From contig CP121337.1 in the NCBI GenBank assembly GCA_043554545.1, positions 2,294,001 to 2,358,000 on the forward strand: 64,000 bases of DNA, read 5' to 3'. Of the stretch, positions 18,640 to 27,433 are shown in pieces. A program made the translations under genes and the position numbers. The stretch comes from UBA7330 sp043554545. GTDB lineage: Bacteria; Bacteroidota; Bacteroidia; Cytophagales; Cyclobacteriaceae. The notes beneath the pieces are model-generated. The model saw only the letters and a list, made by a program, of their open reading frames with translations, was not told the origin of the DNA and made no database searches. The first letter of the stretch is position 1. The number at the start of each line of letters is the position of its first letter.

Positions 18640-20565
18640 TTACCTGACGATGACGTTCCCAAGTATCTTTGCAATATCCATTTCAATTTTCTTTAATTCA
18701 CTTATTTCATCTAAATACCGATCTACTTCACCCTGATCATCTGTCTCTTTAAGTTTTTTACTCTCTTCAGCAATTAAATGTTGTACGATCCTGAACTTTA
18801 ACCTCAAAATATTGGTGTAAGTAACATCTCTAAGTATTTCATGTTCTTTAGGGATATGAATCTTAAACTTCTTCTCCCAGTTTTCACTCAATTCATACTT
18901 ATTAGTCAATAATTCAATGACCTCTTTTTTGACCGCCTCAGAGCCATGTTCCAATAAGTAATCACCATCTATTATCTCCCCTGCCTGAAGTCTTTCTTTA
19001 AATATCTCTAATATTTCATAATAAATTGGGTTAGTGAACTGAATCTCCTCAATCTCAGTGACAAAGTATTTGATCAAAGATTCATCTTCTAGCTCCTGAC
19101 CCTTTATGTTATGTTTCCCGTGGTTTACCAATACTCTGATACTTTCCTTTTCCTGGTACTCTATTACTTTGAGAATGTCTACCCCTTCAAGCTTATCCTC
19201 CTCCTGGAGTGGCACATCAGTTAACAGCTCAGTTGGATAGGCTTCAGGAGATGCTTTCTTTCTGTCAGCTAATAAGATCTTATTTTGCTCGGCTATCAAG
19301 ACCGTCTCATCAATGCCCATCAAATCACTGCACTCTTTGATATACACCGTTCGTTTTACTGGATCCTCAATTTTTGTGATACTGACAACGATATCTTTGA
19401 TCATTGCAGCCTTCTTCACTGGGTCACCTTGCGCATCTGCTAAGAACAACTTGGTCTTGAACTGAATGATGTCCTGTGACTCATTTTCAATGTAATGAGC
19501 AAATGCAGTAGTACCCAATTGCCTGGCATAACTATCCGGATCTTCACCTTCTGGTAAAGCCACTGCCCGAACATTTAGCCCTCCTGCCAGCAACATGTCA
19601 ATCCCCCTGATAGACGCTCTGATCCCTGCCTGGTCTCCATCAAAAATAATGGTTACCTGCTCAGTATATCTTCGGATCAACTTTATCTGATCTTCTGTAA
19701 GTGCTGTACCTGATGAGGAAACCACATTTTGAATTCCACTTTGATGCATGGAAATAACATCCGTATACCCTTCCACCAGGTAACAGTTATCCAACTTTCT
19801 GATTTCCTGTTTGGCAAAATATATACCGTAAAGGGTTTTGCTTTTATTGTAAAGTTCTGTTTCTGGTGAGTTGATGTATTTGGGCTGCTTTTTATCTTTG
19901 CTTAGGATTCGAGCACCAAATGCGATCACTTTCCCTGTGAGGTTATGAATGGGGAAAATGACCCTGTTTCTAAATCGATCGTAGCTCTTTTCCTCCTTAG
20001 TAATGATCAGACCTGCCTCTTCTAATAACGTTTTATTATACCCCTTTGCCTCAGCAGACTTAAGCATTCCATCCCAGGATTCAAGGCTGTATCCTAGCTC
20101 AAATTTTTTGACCGATTCATCGGTAAATCCTCGCTCTTTAAAATAACTGAGCCCAATTGATTTTCCTTCCTCATGATTCCACAAAGAATCCATGAAATAA
20201 TCCCGTGCAAATCCAAGAACAATAAATAGGCTTTCGCGTTTATTTTGTGCCTCAAGGGCTGCATCGTCCTGCTCCTCCTCAATGATTTCAATGCCATATT
20301 TCTGTGCGAGAAACTTAATCGCTTCGATATAACTTAAGCCATCAATCTCCCGGATAAAGGTGATTGCATCTCCACCTTTTCCGCTGCTGAAGTCCTTAAA
20401 TATTCCTTTTGAAGGAACCACATAGAACGAGGGTGTTTTTTCATTGGTAAAAGGACTGAACGCCTTATAACTGGAACCAGACTTTTTTAGGGTTACGAAG
20501 TCTCCTACCACCTCAACAATGTCTGCTTTGTTTTTTACTTCTTCAATGGTGACAGGGGAAATCAT
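18640..20565 (-). CDS. dnaG: DNA primase DnaG lacking the zinc-finger ligands
   Basis: 641 residues from the ATG at 20565 (MISPVTIEEVKNKADIVEVV, the usual family start); an upstream start at 20643 would add 26 unlikely residues. Primase makes the RNA primers for both strands. The TOPRIM core is intact (YLVEGYTDVISMHQSGI, SSSGTALTEDQI, IIFDGDQAG). The N-terminal CHC2 zinc-binding fold is present but its four ligands are replaced. In YKAFSPFTNEKTPSF the Cys and His have become Ser37 and Thr40, and in IFKDFSSGKGGDAI the two Cys have become Asp58 and Ser61. The fold is otherwise well conserved, so this is a functional, zinc-free variant and not decay. The C-terminal helicase-binding part is divergent. 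Confidence 0.95.
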   Translation of the reverse strand: MISPVTIEEVKNKADIVEVVGDFVTLKKSGSSYKAFSPFTNEKTPSFYVVPSKGIFKDFSSGKGGDAITFIREIDGLSYIEAIKFLAQKYGIEIIEEEQDDAALEAQNKRESLFIVLGFARDYFMDSLWNHEEGKSIGLSYFKERGFTDESVKKFELGYSLESWDGMLKSAEAKGYNKTLLEEAGLIITKEEKSYDRFRNRVIFPIHNLTGKVIAFGARILSKDKKQPKYINSPETELYNKSKTLYGIYFAKQEIRKLDNCYLVEGYTDVISMHQSGIQNVVSSSGTALTEDQIKLIRRYTEQVTIIFDGDQAGIRASIRGIDMLLAGGLNVRAVALPEGEDPDSYARQLGTTAFAHYIENESQDIIQFKTKLFLADAQGDPVKKAAMIKDIVVSITKIEDPVKRTVYIKECSDLMGIDETVLIAEQNKILLADRKKASPEAYPTELLTDVPLQEEDKLEGVDILKVIEYQEKESIRVLVNHGKHNIKGQELEDESLIKYFVTEIEEIQFTNPIYYEILEIFKERLQAGEIIDGDYLLEHGSEAVKKEVIELLTNKYELSENWEKKFKIHIPKEHEILRDVTYTNILRLKFRIVQHLIAEESKKLKETDDQGEVDRYLDEISELKKIEMDIAKILGNVIVR

Positions 20566-20844
20566 AGGAGAAAATTGTGCTGTAAATCTAAAGCTTATTT
20601 GGCTATTTAAGGTTTTATTAAGACAAGCTGGATAAATTTGCATTAGAGATTATGGACTGGGGGGATTCCCCGCCCTTAGAAATTTCTGATGCTTCTCATA
20701 TTTCAATTTCCTGCTATTTCTGGAATTTTACCAGATACGTCTGCCGCTTCTCAAAATTATCATTTTCATAGGCGGCATCATTCATTGCCCCTGATTATCT
20801 AATGTCAGCTGATTAATGATTCAGGGTTATGGAAATAGTTTTGA

Positions 20845-21441
20845 TCAATGCAACCTGTCAGACTTAGGGCTTAGTCCTTTCAATATTTTTGCTTCCTCAG
20901 CCAGGTAAAATTTCCAACGCTGTACCACATAGTCTTCTGGCATATAGGTCTTGGCAAGGTCCAGGAAATTACGATAATGCCCAGCCTCAGATATCATCAA
21001 TGTATGATAGAAGTCGGCAAGCTCTTTGTCTTTCAGGTTCCTGGACAATACCTTAAATCGTTCAGCACTCCGTGCTTCAATCAAGGCATTAAGCAGAAGC
21101 TTTTCTACCAGCTGTTCGTCGCGTGTTCCTCCCTTTTTTACCAATCCATTTATTTGAACAATATATTCGTCCTTACGCGCTCTCCCTAATGAAAGCTTTC
21201 GCTTTTTCAAATGTGCTAATACCATCTCAAAATGAGACCATTCTTCAGCAACAACAGGAGATAGCATGCTAACCAATTTACTTTTCTCCGGAAACTGGAT
21301 AATGAGTGAGATGCATGAAGAAGCAGCTTTCTGCTCACAGTAGGCATGGTCTATCAAAATATCTTCGATGTCTTTTTCAGCAACTGCTACCCACCGGGGA
21401 TCGGTAGGTAGTTTTAATCCCAATGTAGTTAGTTCATCCAT
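20845..21441 (-). CDS. miaE: tRNA-(ms2io6A)-hydroxylase
   Basis: 198 residues. MiaE is a ferritin-like di-iron monooxygenase that hydroxylates the isopentenyl group on A37 of some tRNAs. The start LGLKLPTDPRWVAVAEKDIEDILIDHAYCEQKAAS is typical. The metal ligands appear in two helical pairs: EQKAA with VVAEEWSHFEMVL, and IEARSAERFKVL with ISEAGHYRNFL. Length fits the shorter Bacteroidota forms. It shares one base with the porin gene upstream, so they are likely co-transcribed. The 200 bases between dnaG and miaE hold no gene that I can see. Confidence 0.92.
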   Translation of the reverse strand: MDELTTLGLKLPTDPRWVAVAEKDIEDILIDHAYCEQKAASSCISLIIQFPEKSKLVSMLSPVVAEEWSHFEMVLAHLKKRKLSLGRARKDEYIVQINGLVKKGGTRDEQLVEKLLLNALIEARSAERFKVLSRNLKDKELADFYHTLMISEAGHYRNFLDLAKTYMPEDYVVQRWKFYLAEEAKILKGLSPKSDRLH

Positions 21442-23294
21442 TAATCAAAAAATAACCATCGTGCGCCCAGGCCAATCATCCTTTGCTCACCGGGGTAATA
21501 AGGAGTGATAAAATACCCACCATCAACGGGTTGATTCACCTGTGTGAATTTAATAAAAACCCTAAGTTTATCTACCCTGATCGTAAGAAATGCATCTATT
21601 GTCAGAAAAGCATCTATCGTGAAATCGTCCTGTAAGTAATACTGTTGAATTTGAGGTGCGTACGACAAAGCTTTATACGCAGTCTTTGCATGAAGGTCTA
21701 CGCCCAATTCCAGTCCCATGGTATTTTGAAACACAAACCCTGTCCAATAGGCTCTGCCATTATAAAACAGTTGTGGTACCCTTACCTTATCAGCATCACC
21801 ACCAGAAACTTCGGTATAAAAGGCCTCATTCTCAAAATGAAATCCTTCCTTTCTTACAGGATCTGTGTAAAAGGAAAAATCAATATCACCACCAACAGAA
21901 AAAAGCACTGCTGCATCAGCCTGAGCAGGTTCAGTGTTTTGATTGAAATAGGTGAAGTTATTCATCGTCACAATTCTTCCAGAGGGCCTAACCCTGATAT
22001 TCCGGGTTACAACCTGTAATCCGCCTGTGATTTCATTCGTGAAAGCAGATCTAAATGAATTATGCCATTCATGGTTATTAGCAAAATATTCTTCCATCAG
22101 GAAACTTGGTTTTGAAAGTACTGATTTGTATGATCCAAAAATCAAATCAGAATTGATCTTTCCAATTAATTTGTATTCTCCACTCTGAAGAAATTCTGCC
22201 ATGGCCTCCACATTAAACTTCTCTTTCCAGTCAAACCTGGCATAACCTCCCAAGTAGGTTTCCACAACTCCGGAAGTTGGATCATAATACAAGTAATCCA
22301 TGTCCAGAATCCTGGATTTGATATATAACCGATAGAATAGGTTAGCAAGGTCTCCCTTAATTCCTGCTTCATTAACCGTCTCATTGAAAACAGCATTTTC
22401 ATAAGTGCTATCTGGGTCAATCAATCGGTTCTGATAGAACGTATCAAACAATCCCCCACCATCGTTCGCATCGCTATAGCCAAACCTTTTAATACCTATA
22501 TCCAACTGATGATAAACCTGTAGCTGGTTAGCTAGCTCAAACTGGTGATATAGATGACCTTGTACCCTTTTGTCATATGATCTAGCTTCAATCAATCTGA
22601 TTTCTGAATCCTGATATTGAAAAAACTCCTCTGTCGGTGCATCATCATCTATTAATATCCCACCTGTCTCTTCAACATTATGAGACATGTTCGCAATATT
22701 GACGATCATGCTATAGGGTAGCTTATCATGCTTGTAATATGAGTAAATATCAAAAGTGGTGCTCACCACATTACGATCCCCCTGTCCGGCATAGCCGATC
22801 TGCTTGTCCGAGGTAATTCGATAAATATCAAACCCTACATTCCAATTGTTATTAACATTTCTGGAGTAAGAAAAATCAGCAACTGCTCTGGAGCCGCCAC
22901 CAAAAACTACTTTAAGGTCCATATAGGGAGACTTGGTATCGTAATAATTGATGTCTTCAGGTTCTGGCATGTATATATTGAATGAATTATAACCAGCTGT
23001 GCGACCAATAATTTCACTTACCGGATGAAAAATCGGGTACATGGCCGTCCCACTATTTCCAAGGTTTTGGTAATAGTCTCGTTTGAGATCTAACCTGGTA
23101 AATCTTTCAATCCCATACATGGTGGTATCCGGATGCCTTTCTGTCGGGAAATTATTCTTTATATCAATTTCCTTAATAATCAGCGTTGTTTCCATGCCAT
23201 AGACCAGCTCCGTAGTATCATCTACTATACTCTGAGCGTGTGCTGTACACGCCAAAACAAAGAAAATAAGGGTTAATAGCTTTCGCACACTCAA
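21441..23294 (-). CDS. Putative porin (Bacteroidota outer-membrane barrel)
   Basis: 617 residues with a signal peptide (MSVRKLLTLIFFVLACTAHAQ). After a short linker (YGIERFTRLDLKRDYYQNLGNSGTAMYPIFHP) most of the chain alternates aromatic and polar residues in strand-turn-strand units, such as YMDLKVVFGGGSRAVADFSYSR and FLTIRVDKLRVFIKFTQVNQ, and ends with GLGARWLFFD, a typical C-terminal barrel strand. This matches the 'putative porin' family of Bacteroidota. A near-tandem FLTIDAFLTI repeat in the C-terminal region is visible. It sits two bases downstream of lpxK. Substrate unknown. Confidence 0.82.
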   Translation of the reverse strand: MSVRKLLTLIFFVLACTAHAQSIVDDTTELVYGMETTLIIKEIDIKNNFPTERHPDTTMYGIERFTRLDLKRDYYQNLGNSGTAMYPIFHPVSEIIGRTAGYNSFNIYMPEPEDINYYDTKSPYMDLKVVFGGGSRAVADFSYSRNVNNNWNVGFDIYRITSDKQIGYAGQGDRNVVSTTFDIYSYYKHDKLPYSMIVNIANMSHNVEETGGILIDDDAPTEEFFQYQDSEIRLIEARSYDKRVQGHLYHQFELANQLQVYHQLDIGIKRFGYSDANDGGGLFDTFYQNRLIDPDSTYENAVFNETVNEAGIKGDLANLFYRLYIKSRILDMDYLYYDPTSGVVETYLGGYARFDWKEKFNVEAMAEFLQSGEYKLIGKINSDLIFGSYKSVLSKPSFLMEEYFANNHEWHNSFRSAFTNEITGGLQVVTRNIRVRPSGRIVTMNNFTYFNQNTEPAQADAAVLFSVGGDIDFSFYTDPVRKEGFHFENEAFYTEVSGGDADKVRVPQLFYNGRAYWTGFVFQNTMGLELGVDLHAKTAYKALSYAPQIQQYYLQDDFTIDAFLTIDAFLTIRVDKLRVFIKFTQVNQPVDGGYFITPYYPGEQRMIGLGARWLFFD

Positions 23295-23296
23295 AA

Positions 23297-24334
23297 TTAC
23301 TTGATCTCGTCCTGATGTTTAATCATCTGCTCTTGTATCATCGACAGAAATAACGATTCATCCTTCAAAAATTTCACTTTAATCGGAATATAAAAACATG
23401 AATGATCTTTTAATCTTTCAAAAGCCCTCATTTTAACGGCATCTTTTTCTGTAATCACCAGACTGGTATGGTCATCTAACTCATTGATGATCCCTTTTAT
23501 ATCTAGTTCTGTATAACGATGATGGTCTCCATACTGATGATGTATTTTGACCTGAAATCTTTTTTCAGCATACTCATGAAATATGGCTGCGTTGGCAATG
23601 CCTGAAATAACTACCGCCTGTTTCTTTAATGTATCCCCTTTATTGAAAAGTGACTGTTCCTGGCCATATTCGATTCCTGTGAAAAATACCTGTGCTTCAG
23701 CATACCTCTTAATATGGTCCTTAATTGTTCTTTGCTCAGCTTCAGAAAGTGTCAAAGGGCATTTTGAAACAATAATAATATCAGCGCGCTCAGCACCATT
23801 TCTACTTTCCCTCAACCTCCCTGATGGGATAAGGTAATCTTCATAAAACGGCCTTTGATAGGTGGTAATCATCACATTGATGGAAGGCATCACTGTACGA
23901 TGTTGAAAAGCATCATCCAGGAGAATAACCTCGGTGTCCGGAAAATGGAAGAGCAGCTCCGGAATGGCATACATGCGCTCCTCTCCGACTACCACATGGA
24001 GCTTATCTCCATAACGCGTATGGAACATATAAGGCTCGTCCCCTACTGATAACGCAGTTTCCTGATCTGTTACAATTCTAAAACCCTTGGTCTTTCTTTG
24101 ATACCCCCTGCTAAGTGTACATACATTAACTCCCTGGCTGATAAACCACTCTGCTAGATAAGCAACCATGGGACTTTTTCCGGTTCCTCCGACAGAAAGA
24201 TTTCCAATGCCTATTACATTTGTTTCAAATTGAATAGGTTTAATGACCTGCTTATCAAATAGCCGGTTTCTTACCCTGGTGATAAGGTCCATTAAAAGTG
24301 CAAAAGGAAAGAGCAGAGATTGCCACCAGGTCAT
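23297..24334 (-). CDS. lpxK: Tetraacyldisaccharide 4'-kinase
   Basis: 345 residues. LpxK phosphorylates lipid A disaccharide on the inner face of the cytoplasmic membrane. An N-terminal membrane-associated helix (LLFPFALLMDLITRVRN) is followed by the P-loop GNLSVGGTGKSPMVAYL, LSRGYQRKTKGF, GDEPYMF and LLDDAFQHRTV (the catalytic and Walker B region), as in all LpxK enzymes. It heads a minus-strand unit with the porin and miaE. Its start codon is only 12 bases from the divergent start of the Nif3-like gene, so the two promoters must lie within each other's coding sequence. Confidence 0.95.
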   Translation of the reverse strand: MTWWQSLLFPFALLMDLITRVRNRLFDKQVIKPIQFETNVIGIGNLSVGGTGKSPMVAYLAEWFISQGVNVCTLSRGYQRKTKGFRIVTDQETALSVGDEPYMFHTRYGDKLHVVVGEERMYAIPELLFHFPDTEVILLDDAFQHRTVMPSINVMITTYQRPFYEDYLIPSGRLRESRNGAERADIIIVSKCPLTLSEAEQRTIKDHIKRYAEAQVFFTGIEYGQEQSLFNKGDTLKKQAVVISGIANAAIFHEYAEKRFQVKIHHQYGDHHRYTELDIKGIINELDDHTSLVITEKDAVKMRAFERLKDHSCFYIPIKVKFLKDESLFLSMIQEQMIKHQDEIK

Positions 24335-24346
24335 AATAGATATTCT

Positions 24347-25441
24347 ATGAAAGTCAAAGATATTACAAACTACTTAGAGCATCTTGCTCCACTTACCTAT
24401 CAGGAATCTTATGACAACAGTGGTTTACTGGTAGGCAATCACAAAGATGAGGTAGCTGGTGTCTTATTAACATTGGACATCACAGAAAAAGTGCTGGAAG
24501 AAGCCATCTCAACTGGCTGTAACCTGGTGATTGCACATCATCCCCTGATTTTTAAGGGACTTAAGTCTATCACGGGTAATCATTGGGTTGAAAGATGTGT
24601 AATTAAAGCCATAAAAAACAACCTGAACATATATGCTATCCATACCAACCTGGACAATGTAATTGATGGAGTAAATAAAAAAATCGTTGACAGGCTGCAG
24701 CTACAAAATACCCAGATCCTCAGTCCAAAATCTGATACCCTTTTCAAATTAGTCACATTCATCCCTGCTGAAAATAAAGAGGAAGTGCTTAGGGCCATGT
24801 ATGAGGCAGGCGCAGGACAAGTCGGAAACTACGATCACTGCAGCTTTCAAATTGCGGGCATGGGAACCTTCAGACCAGGTGAAGGGACAAACCCCTACAT
24901 CGGAGAAAAAATGGAAGATGAATCGGTAAAAGAGACACGAGTAGAAGTTATCATCGAGTCATCTTTTGTTCAAAAAGTAGTCAAAGCCTTACAGCTAAGT
25001 CATCCGTATGAAGAGGTAGCCTACTATTTGAATCCACTGGTAAATGTTAACCAACAAATTGGTTCAGGAATGATTGGTGATTTAGAACAACCAATGGTCG
25101 TAGAACAGTTTATGGAATTTCTGAAAGACAAAATGAATACCACAGTGGTAAGACATACCAACCTGTGTCATGAAAAAATTGAAAGAATAGCTGTTTGTGG
25201 CGGTTCCGGAAGCTTTTTACTGAAAAATGCTAAACGAGCAGGCGCTGACATATTTATCACTGGTGACTTTAAATATCATGATTTTTTTGAGGCAGATGAT
25301 GAAATAATAATCGCAGATATTGGTCACTATGAAAGTGAACAGTTTACAAAGGATTTGCTTTATGAAGTATTAAGCAAAAAATTCACTAATATTGCACTCC
25401 GTTTGTCAGAAGTAGTGACAAACCCAATCAAATATTTGTAA
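24347..25441 (+). CDS. Nif3-like dinuclear metal-centre hexameric protein (GTP cyclohydrolase 1 type 2 homolog)
   Basis: 364 residues from the ATG at 24347 (MKVKDITNYLEHLAPLTYQESYDNSGLLVG, the usual family start); a TTG at 24320 would extend into lpxK. Metal ligands are in LVIAHHPLIFKGLKSI (two His) and in the C-terminal GDFKYHDFFEADD...DIGHYESEQFTKD (His, Glu). The middle (about residues 130-240) is the inserted NGG1p/PII-like domain found in the longer form. The biochemical role is uncertain; yeast Nif3 and the bacterial forms bind zinc or iron. The coiled-coil zinc-ribbon gene follows six bases later, a pairing that is conserved in many bacteria. Confidence 0.93.
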   Translation: MKVKDITNYLEHLAPLTYQESYDNSGLLVGNHKDEVAGVLLTLDITEKVLEEAISTGCNLVIAHHPLIFKGLKSITGNHWVERCVIKAIKNNLNIYAIHTNLDNVIDGVNKKIVDRLQLQNTQILSPKSDTLFKLVTFIPAENKEEVLRAMYEAGAGQVGNYDHCSFQIAGMGTFRPGEGTNPYIGEKMEDESVKETRVEVIIESSFVQKVVKALQLSHPYEEVAYYLNPLVNVNQQIGSGMIGDLEQPMVVEQFMEFLKDKMNTTVVRHTNLCHEKIERIAVCGGSGSFLLKNAKRAGADIFITGDFKYHDFFEADDEIIIADIGHYESEQFTKDLLYEVLSKKFTNIALRLSEVVTNPIKYL

Positions 25442-25447
25442 TACTTA

Positions 25448-26224
25448 ATGGAAAATCCAGTAGCTAAAAAGCTTGACGCCCTAGTAAAATTACAATCCCT
25501 TGATTCCAAACTTGATGAACTGATAAAAGTAAGAGGTGCCTTGCCAGATGAGGTGATGGATCTTGAGGATGAGATTACCGGTTACAATACCCGAATTGAA
25601 AAGCAAAATCAAGAGCTTTCGGAGTTAGAAGAAGCTATCAACAGCAACAAAGCTGCCATCAAAGACGCTGAAAAACTCATAAAAAAATATGAGGAGCAGC
25701 AGATGAATGTGAGAAACAATCGTGAATACGATGCGATCACAAAAGAAATCGAGCTTCAACAACTTGAAATTCAAATCCTTGACAAAAGAATCAAGGAAGC
25801 TTACGATAAAATCGAAGTAAAGAAAGAGGAGATTGAAGCAACCAATACTACGCTTTCAGGTCGTTCAGAAGATTTAAAGTCTAAGAAAGGAGAATTAGAT
25901 GTCATCACCCAGGAATCTGAGGCTGACGAGAAGAAAATCCTTAAAGACCGTGAAAAAGCAGCTAAAAACGTAGAAGAGCGATTGTTAACTTCTTATGAGA
26001 AAGTAAGAGAAAACATGAGAAATGGTCTTGCAGTTGTTCCCGTAAAGCGTGGAGCCTGTGGTGGTTGTTTCAACATTGTTCCTCCTCAAAAACAAGCTGA
26101 AATTCGAGAGCAGAAAAAAGTTATTGTCTGCGAACATTGCGGGAGAATCATGGCAAGTGTAGAAGATGAAATTGTAGAAGAAGAGCCAAAGCCAAAAAGA
26201 AGAACAAAAAGAACAAAGAGTTAA
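25448..26224 (+). CDS. Coiled-coil protein with C4-type zinc ribbon (PF02591 type)
   Basis: 258 residues. Residues 10-190 are almost continuous charged heptads (LVKLQSLDSKLDELIKVRG, KKYEEQQMNVRNNREYDAIT), forming a long antiparallel coiled coil. The C-terminus has the zinc ribbon CGGCFNIVPPQ...VIVCEHCGRIM (CxxC pairs) and a basic tail (KPKRRTKRTKS). Such proteins are usually found next to Nif3-like genes, as here, and may bind nucleic acid or membranes; the role is unknown. The TAA stop lies inside the first copy of the 50-base direct repeat that flanks the DUF559 insertion. Confidence 0.9.
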   Translation: MENPVAKKLDALVKLQSLDSKLDELIKVRGALPDEVMDLEDEITGYNTRIEKQNQELSELEEAINSNKAAIKDAEKLIKKYEEQQMNVRNNREYDAITKEIELQQLEIQILDKRIKEAYDKIEVKKEEIEATNTTLSGRSEDLKSKKGELDVITQESEADEKKILKDREKAAKNVEERLLTSYEKVRENMRNGLAVVPVKRGACGGCFNIVPPQKQAEIREQKKVIVCEHCGRIMASVEDEIVEEEPKPKRRTKRTKS

Positions 26225-26270
26225 TCAAAGTACCCCTTTTTCGGGGTACTTACCTTTTAATGTTCTGAAA
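26221..26270. repeat. 50-bp direct repeat, copy A (also contains a hairpin)
   Basis: The 50 bases here recur at 27384-27433 with one mismatch (T/C at the eleventh base). This copy begins at the stop codon of the zinc-ribbon gene, while the other covers the last codons and stop of the acyltransferase gene on the opposite strand. AAGTACCCC and GGGGTACTT form a perfect 9-bp stem around TTTTTC. The two copies bracket about 1.1 kb that holds the DUF559 gene and its repeats, which looks like an insertion with a long target duplication. Confidence 0.85.
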
Positions 26271-26335
26271 CAGCAAACTCATCATAATTAGTGAGTTCAC
26301 CTTTGATAGCTAATTCATTATAGGGATTTGATTTT

Positions 26336-26850
26336 ATACCCACCCCACCTAAAGGATAATTATCTCCCTCACTAGATTAAGAGCTTTTCGACTTTTCAAG
26401 GGTTGGAGGTGATTTTCTTAAATAATTTCGTTTCCACTAGTGCTTATTTTAGTTATTACAAAAGGAATAACTCTATGCGGGAAGCATCAATTCTACCACC
26501 AACTCACCCAAAATAAGAAATAACCAAACACTTTAAACAAACTACTCCCTCTCTTACAAGAGAGGGTTGGGGTGAATTATCTAAATAACTTCATTCCTTC
26601 TTACTCATACCTTTTTAGTTCTCTAAACAACTTCGTTTCCACTGGTGCTTATTTTAGTTATTACAAAAGGAATAACTCTATGCGGGAAGCATCAATTCTA
26701 CCACCAACTCACCCAAAATAAGAAATAACCAAACACTTTAAACAAACTACTCCCTCTCTTACAAGAGAGGGTTGGGGTGAATTATCTAAATATTTTCATT
26801 CCTTCTCATTCATACTTTTTTTAGTTCTCTAAATAATTTCGCTTCCACTT
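26336..26850. repeat. Tandem repeats with 205-bp period running into the DUF559 gene
   Basis: TGCTTATTTTAGTTATTACA at 26441 returns at 26646, and everything between matches with few changes, giving a 205-bp period over two full units (about 26419-26830). A third, partial unit (26829-26850) is the 3' coding end of the DUF559 gene itself. Each unit has an inverted repeat, CCCTCTCTTACAAGAGAGGG, next to TTGGGGTGA and ACTCACCC. A more diverged copy of the same pattern is seen at about 26336-26430. No gene other than DUF559 is visible between 26225 and 27387. Confidence 0.85.
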
Positions 26851-27169
26851 TTTCCCAAGTATTTAGTACTTCTTCATTCTTAAAACGCAAAACGGTATAT
26901 CCCAATTCTATAAGGACACAATCCCTGAATCTATCTTGCTCTAATTCCTTAAGGTGTATTTTCCCATCAATCTCAATGATTAGCTTTTTCTCAAAACAAT
27001 GGAAATCTGCAATGAAGTAGTTTGACCTTTTGTATGCAATGATAAACTGTCTATTGAACTTATATCCGAGAAATCTTCTACCCCTTACTTTTGACCAGAA
27101 AATTGCTTCAGCCTTTGTTTGGTTCTTTCTTAATTCTCTTGCAAATGTGCGGGCTGTTGAATAATTCAT
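26810..27169 (-). CDS. DUF559 endonuclease-domain protein (Vsr-like fold)
   Basis: 119 residues, the usual length for free-standing DUF559 proteins. The start ARTFARELRKNQTKAEAIFWSKVRGRRFLGYKFNRQ and the core NYFIADFHCFEKKLIIEIDGKIH...DRFRDCVLIELGYTVLRFKNEEVL show the Vsr/PD-(D/E)xK-like nuclease fold: the Asp of ADFHC, Glu and Asp of IEIDG, and the final FKNEEV. DNA cleavage is inferred from the fold. The gene lies inside a nest of repeats, and its own 3' end has been copied into the tandem units. The whole insert is bounded by the 50-bp direct repeat, which suggests mobility. Confidence 0.85.
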   Translation of the reverse strand: MNYSTARTFARELRKNQTKAEAIFWSKVRGRRFLGYKFNRQFIIAYKRSNYFIADFHCFEKKLIIEIDGKIHLKELEQDRFRDCVLIELGYTVLRFKNEEVLNTWEKVEAKLFRELKKV

Positions 27170-27254
27170 CCATCGTAATAAATTCTACTAAAGATGAATA
27201 TTAAAATTGGTAATTTCAAATAACTGTATAGTAACTGAAGAGATCTCGTTTATA

Positions 27255-27350
27255 CAACCAACTCACCCAAAATAAGAAAGACAATATAGCTCATGCAATC
27301 TACTCACTGTCTTCATAAGAGAGGATCAGGGGTGAGTTTTCAAACAATTA
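27255..27350. repeat. Diverged copy of the DUF559-associated repeat on the other side of the gene
   Basis: CAACTCACCCAAAATAAGAAA is shared (up to its last base) with the tandem units at 26500 and 26706. It is followed here by CTACTCACTGTCTTCATAAG and GGGGTGAGTTTTCAAACAA, recognisable variants of the inverted-repeat and GGGGTGAATT parts of the unit. The DUF559 gene is therefore enclosed on both sides by the same element. The remaining 27170-27254 and 27351-27383 show nothing else. Confidence 0.65.
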
Positions 27351-27383
27351 CATCCCATTATTTGCCTACCCCTTTAATACACA

Positions 27384-27433
27384 TTAATCAAAGCACCCCT
27401 TTTTCGGGGTACTTACCTTTTAATGTTCTGAAA
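27384..27433. repeat. 50-bp direct repeat, copy B
   Basis: Matches 26221-26270 at 49 of 50 positions. It includes the stop codon (complement TCA at 27388-27390) and about 14 final codons of the acyltransferase gene. The single mismatch changes one base pair in the stem AAGCACCCC / GGGGTACTT to G-T. Confidence 0.85.

Noticed and set aside
18640..20643. DnaG starting at 20643
   Set aside because: The additional 26 residues have no similarity to primases, while MISPVTIEEVKNKADIV at 20565 is the normal start.
26336..26850. CRISPR array
   Set aside because: There are only two full 205-bp units with matching interiors and no alternation of short repeats with unique spacers, and no cas gene is present.
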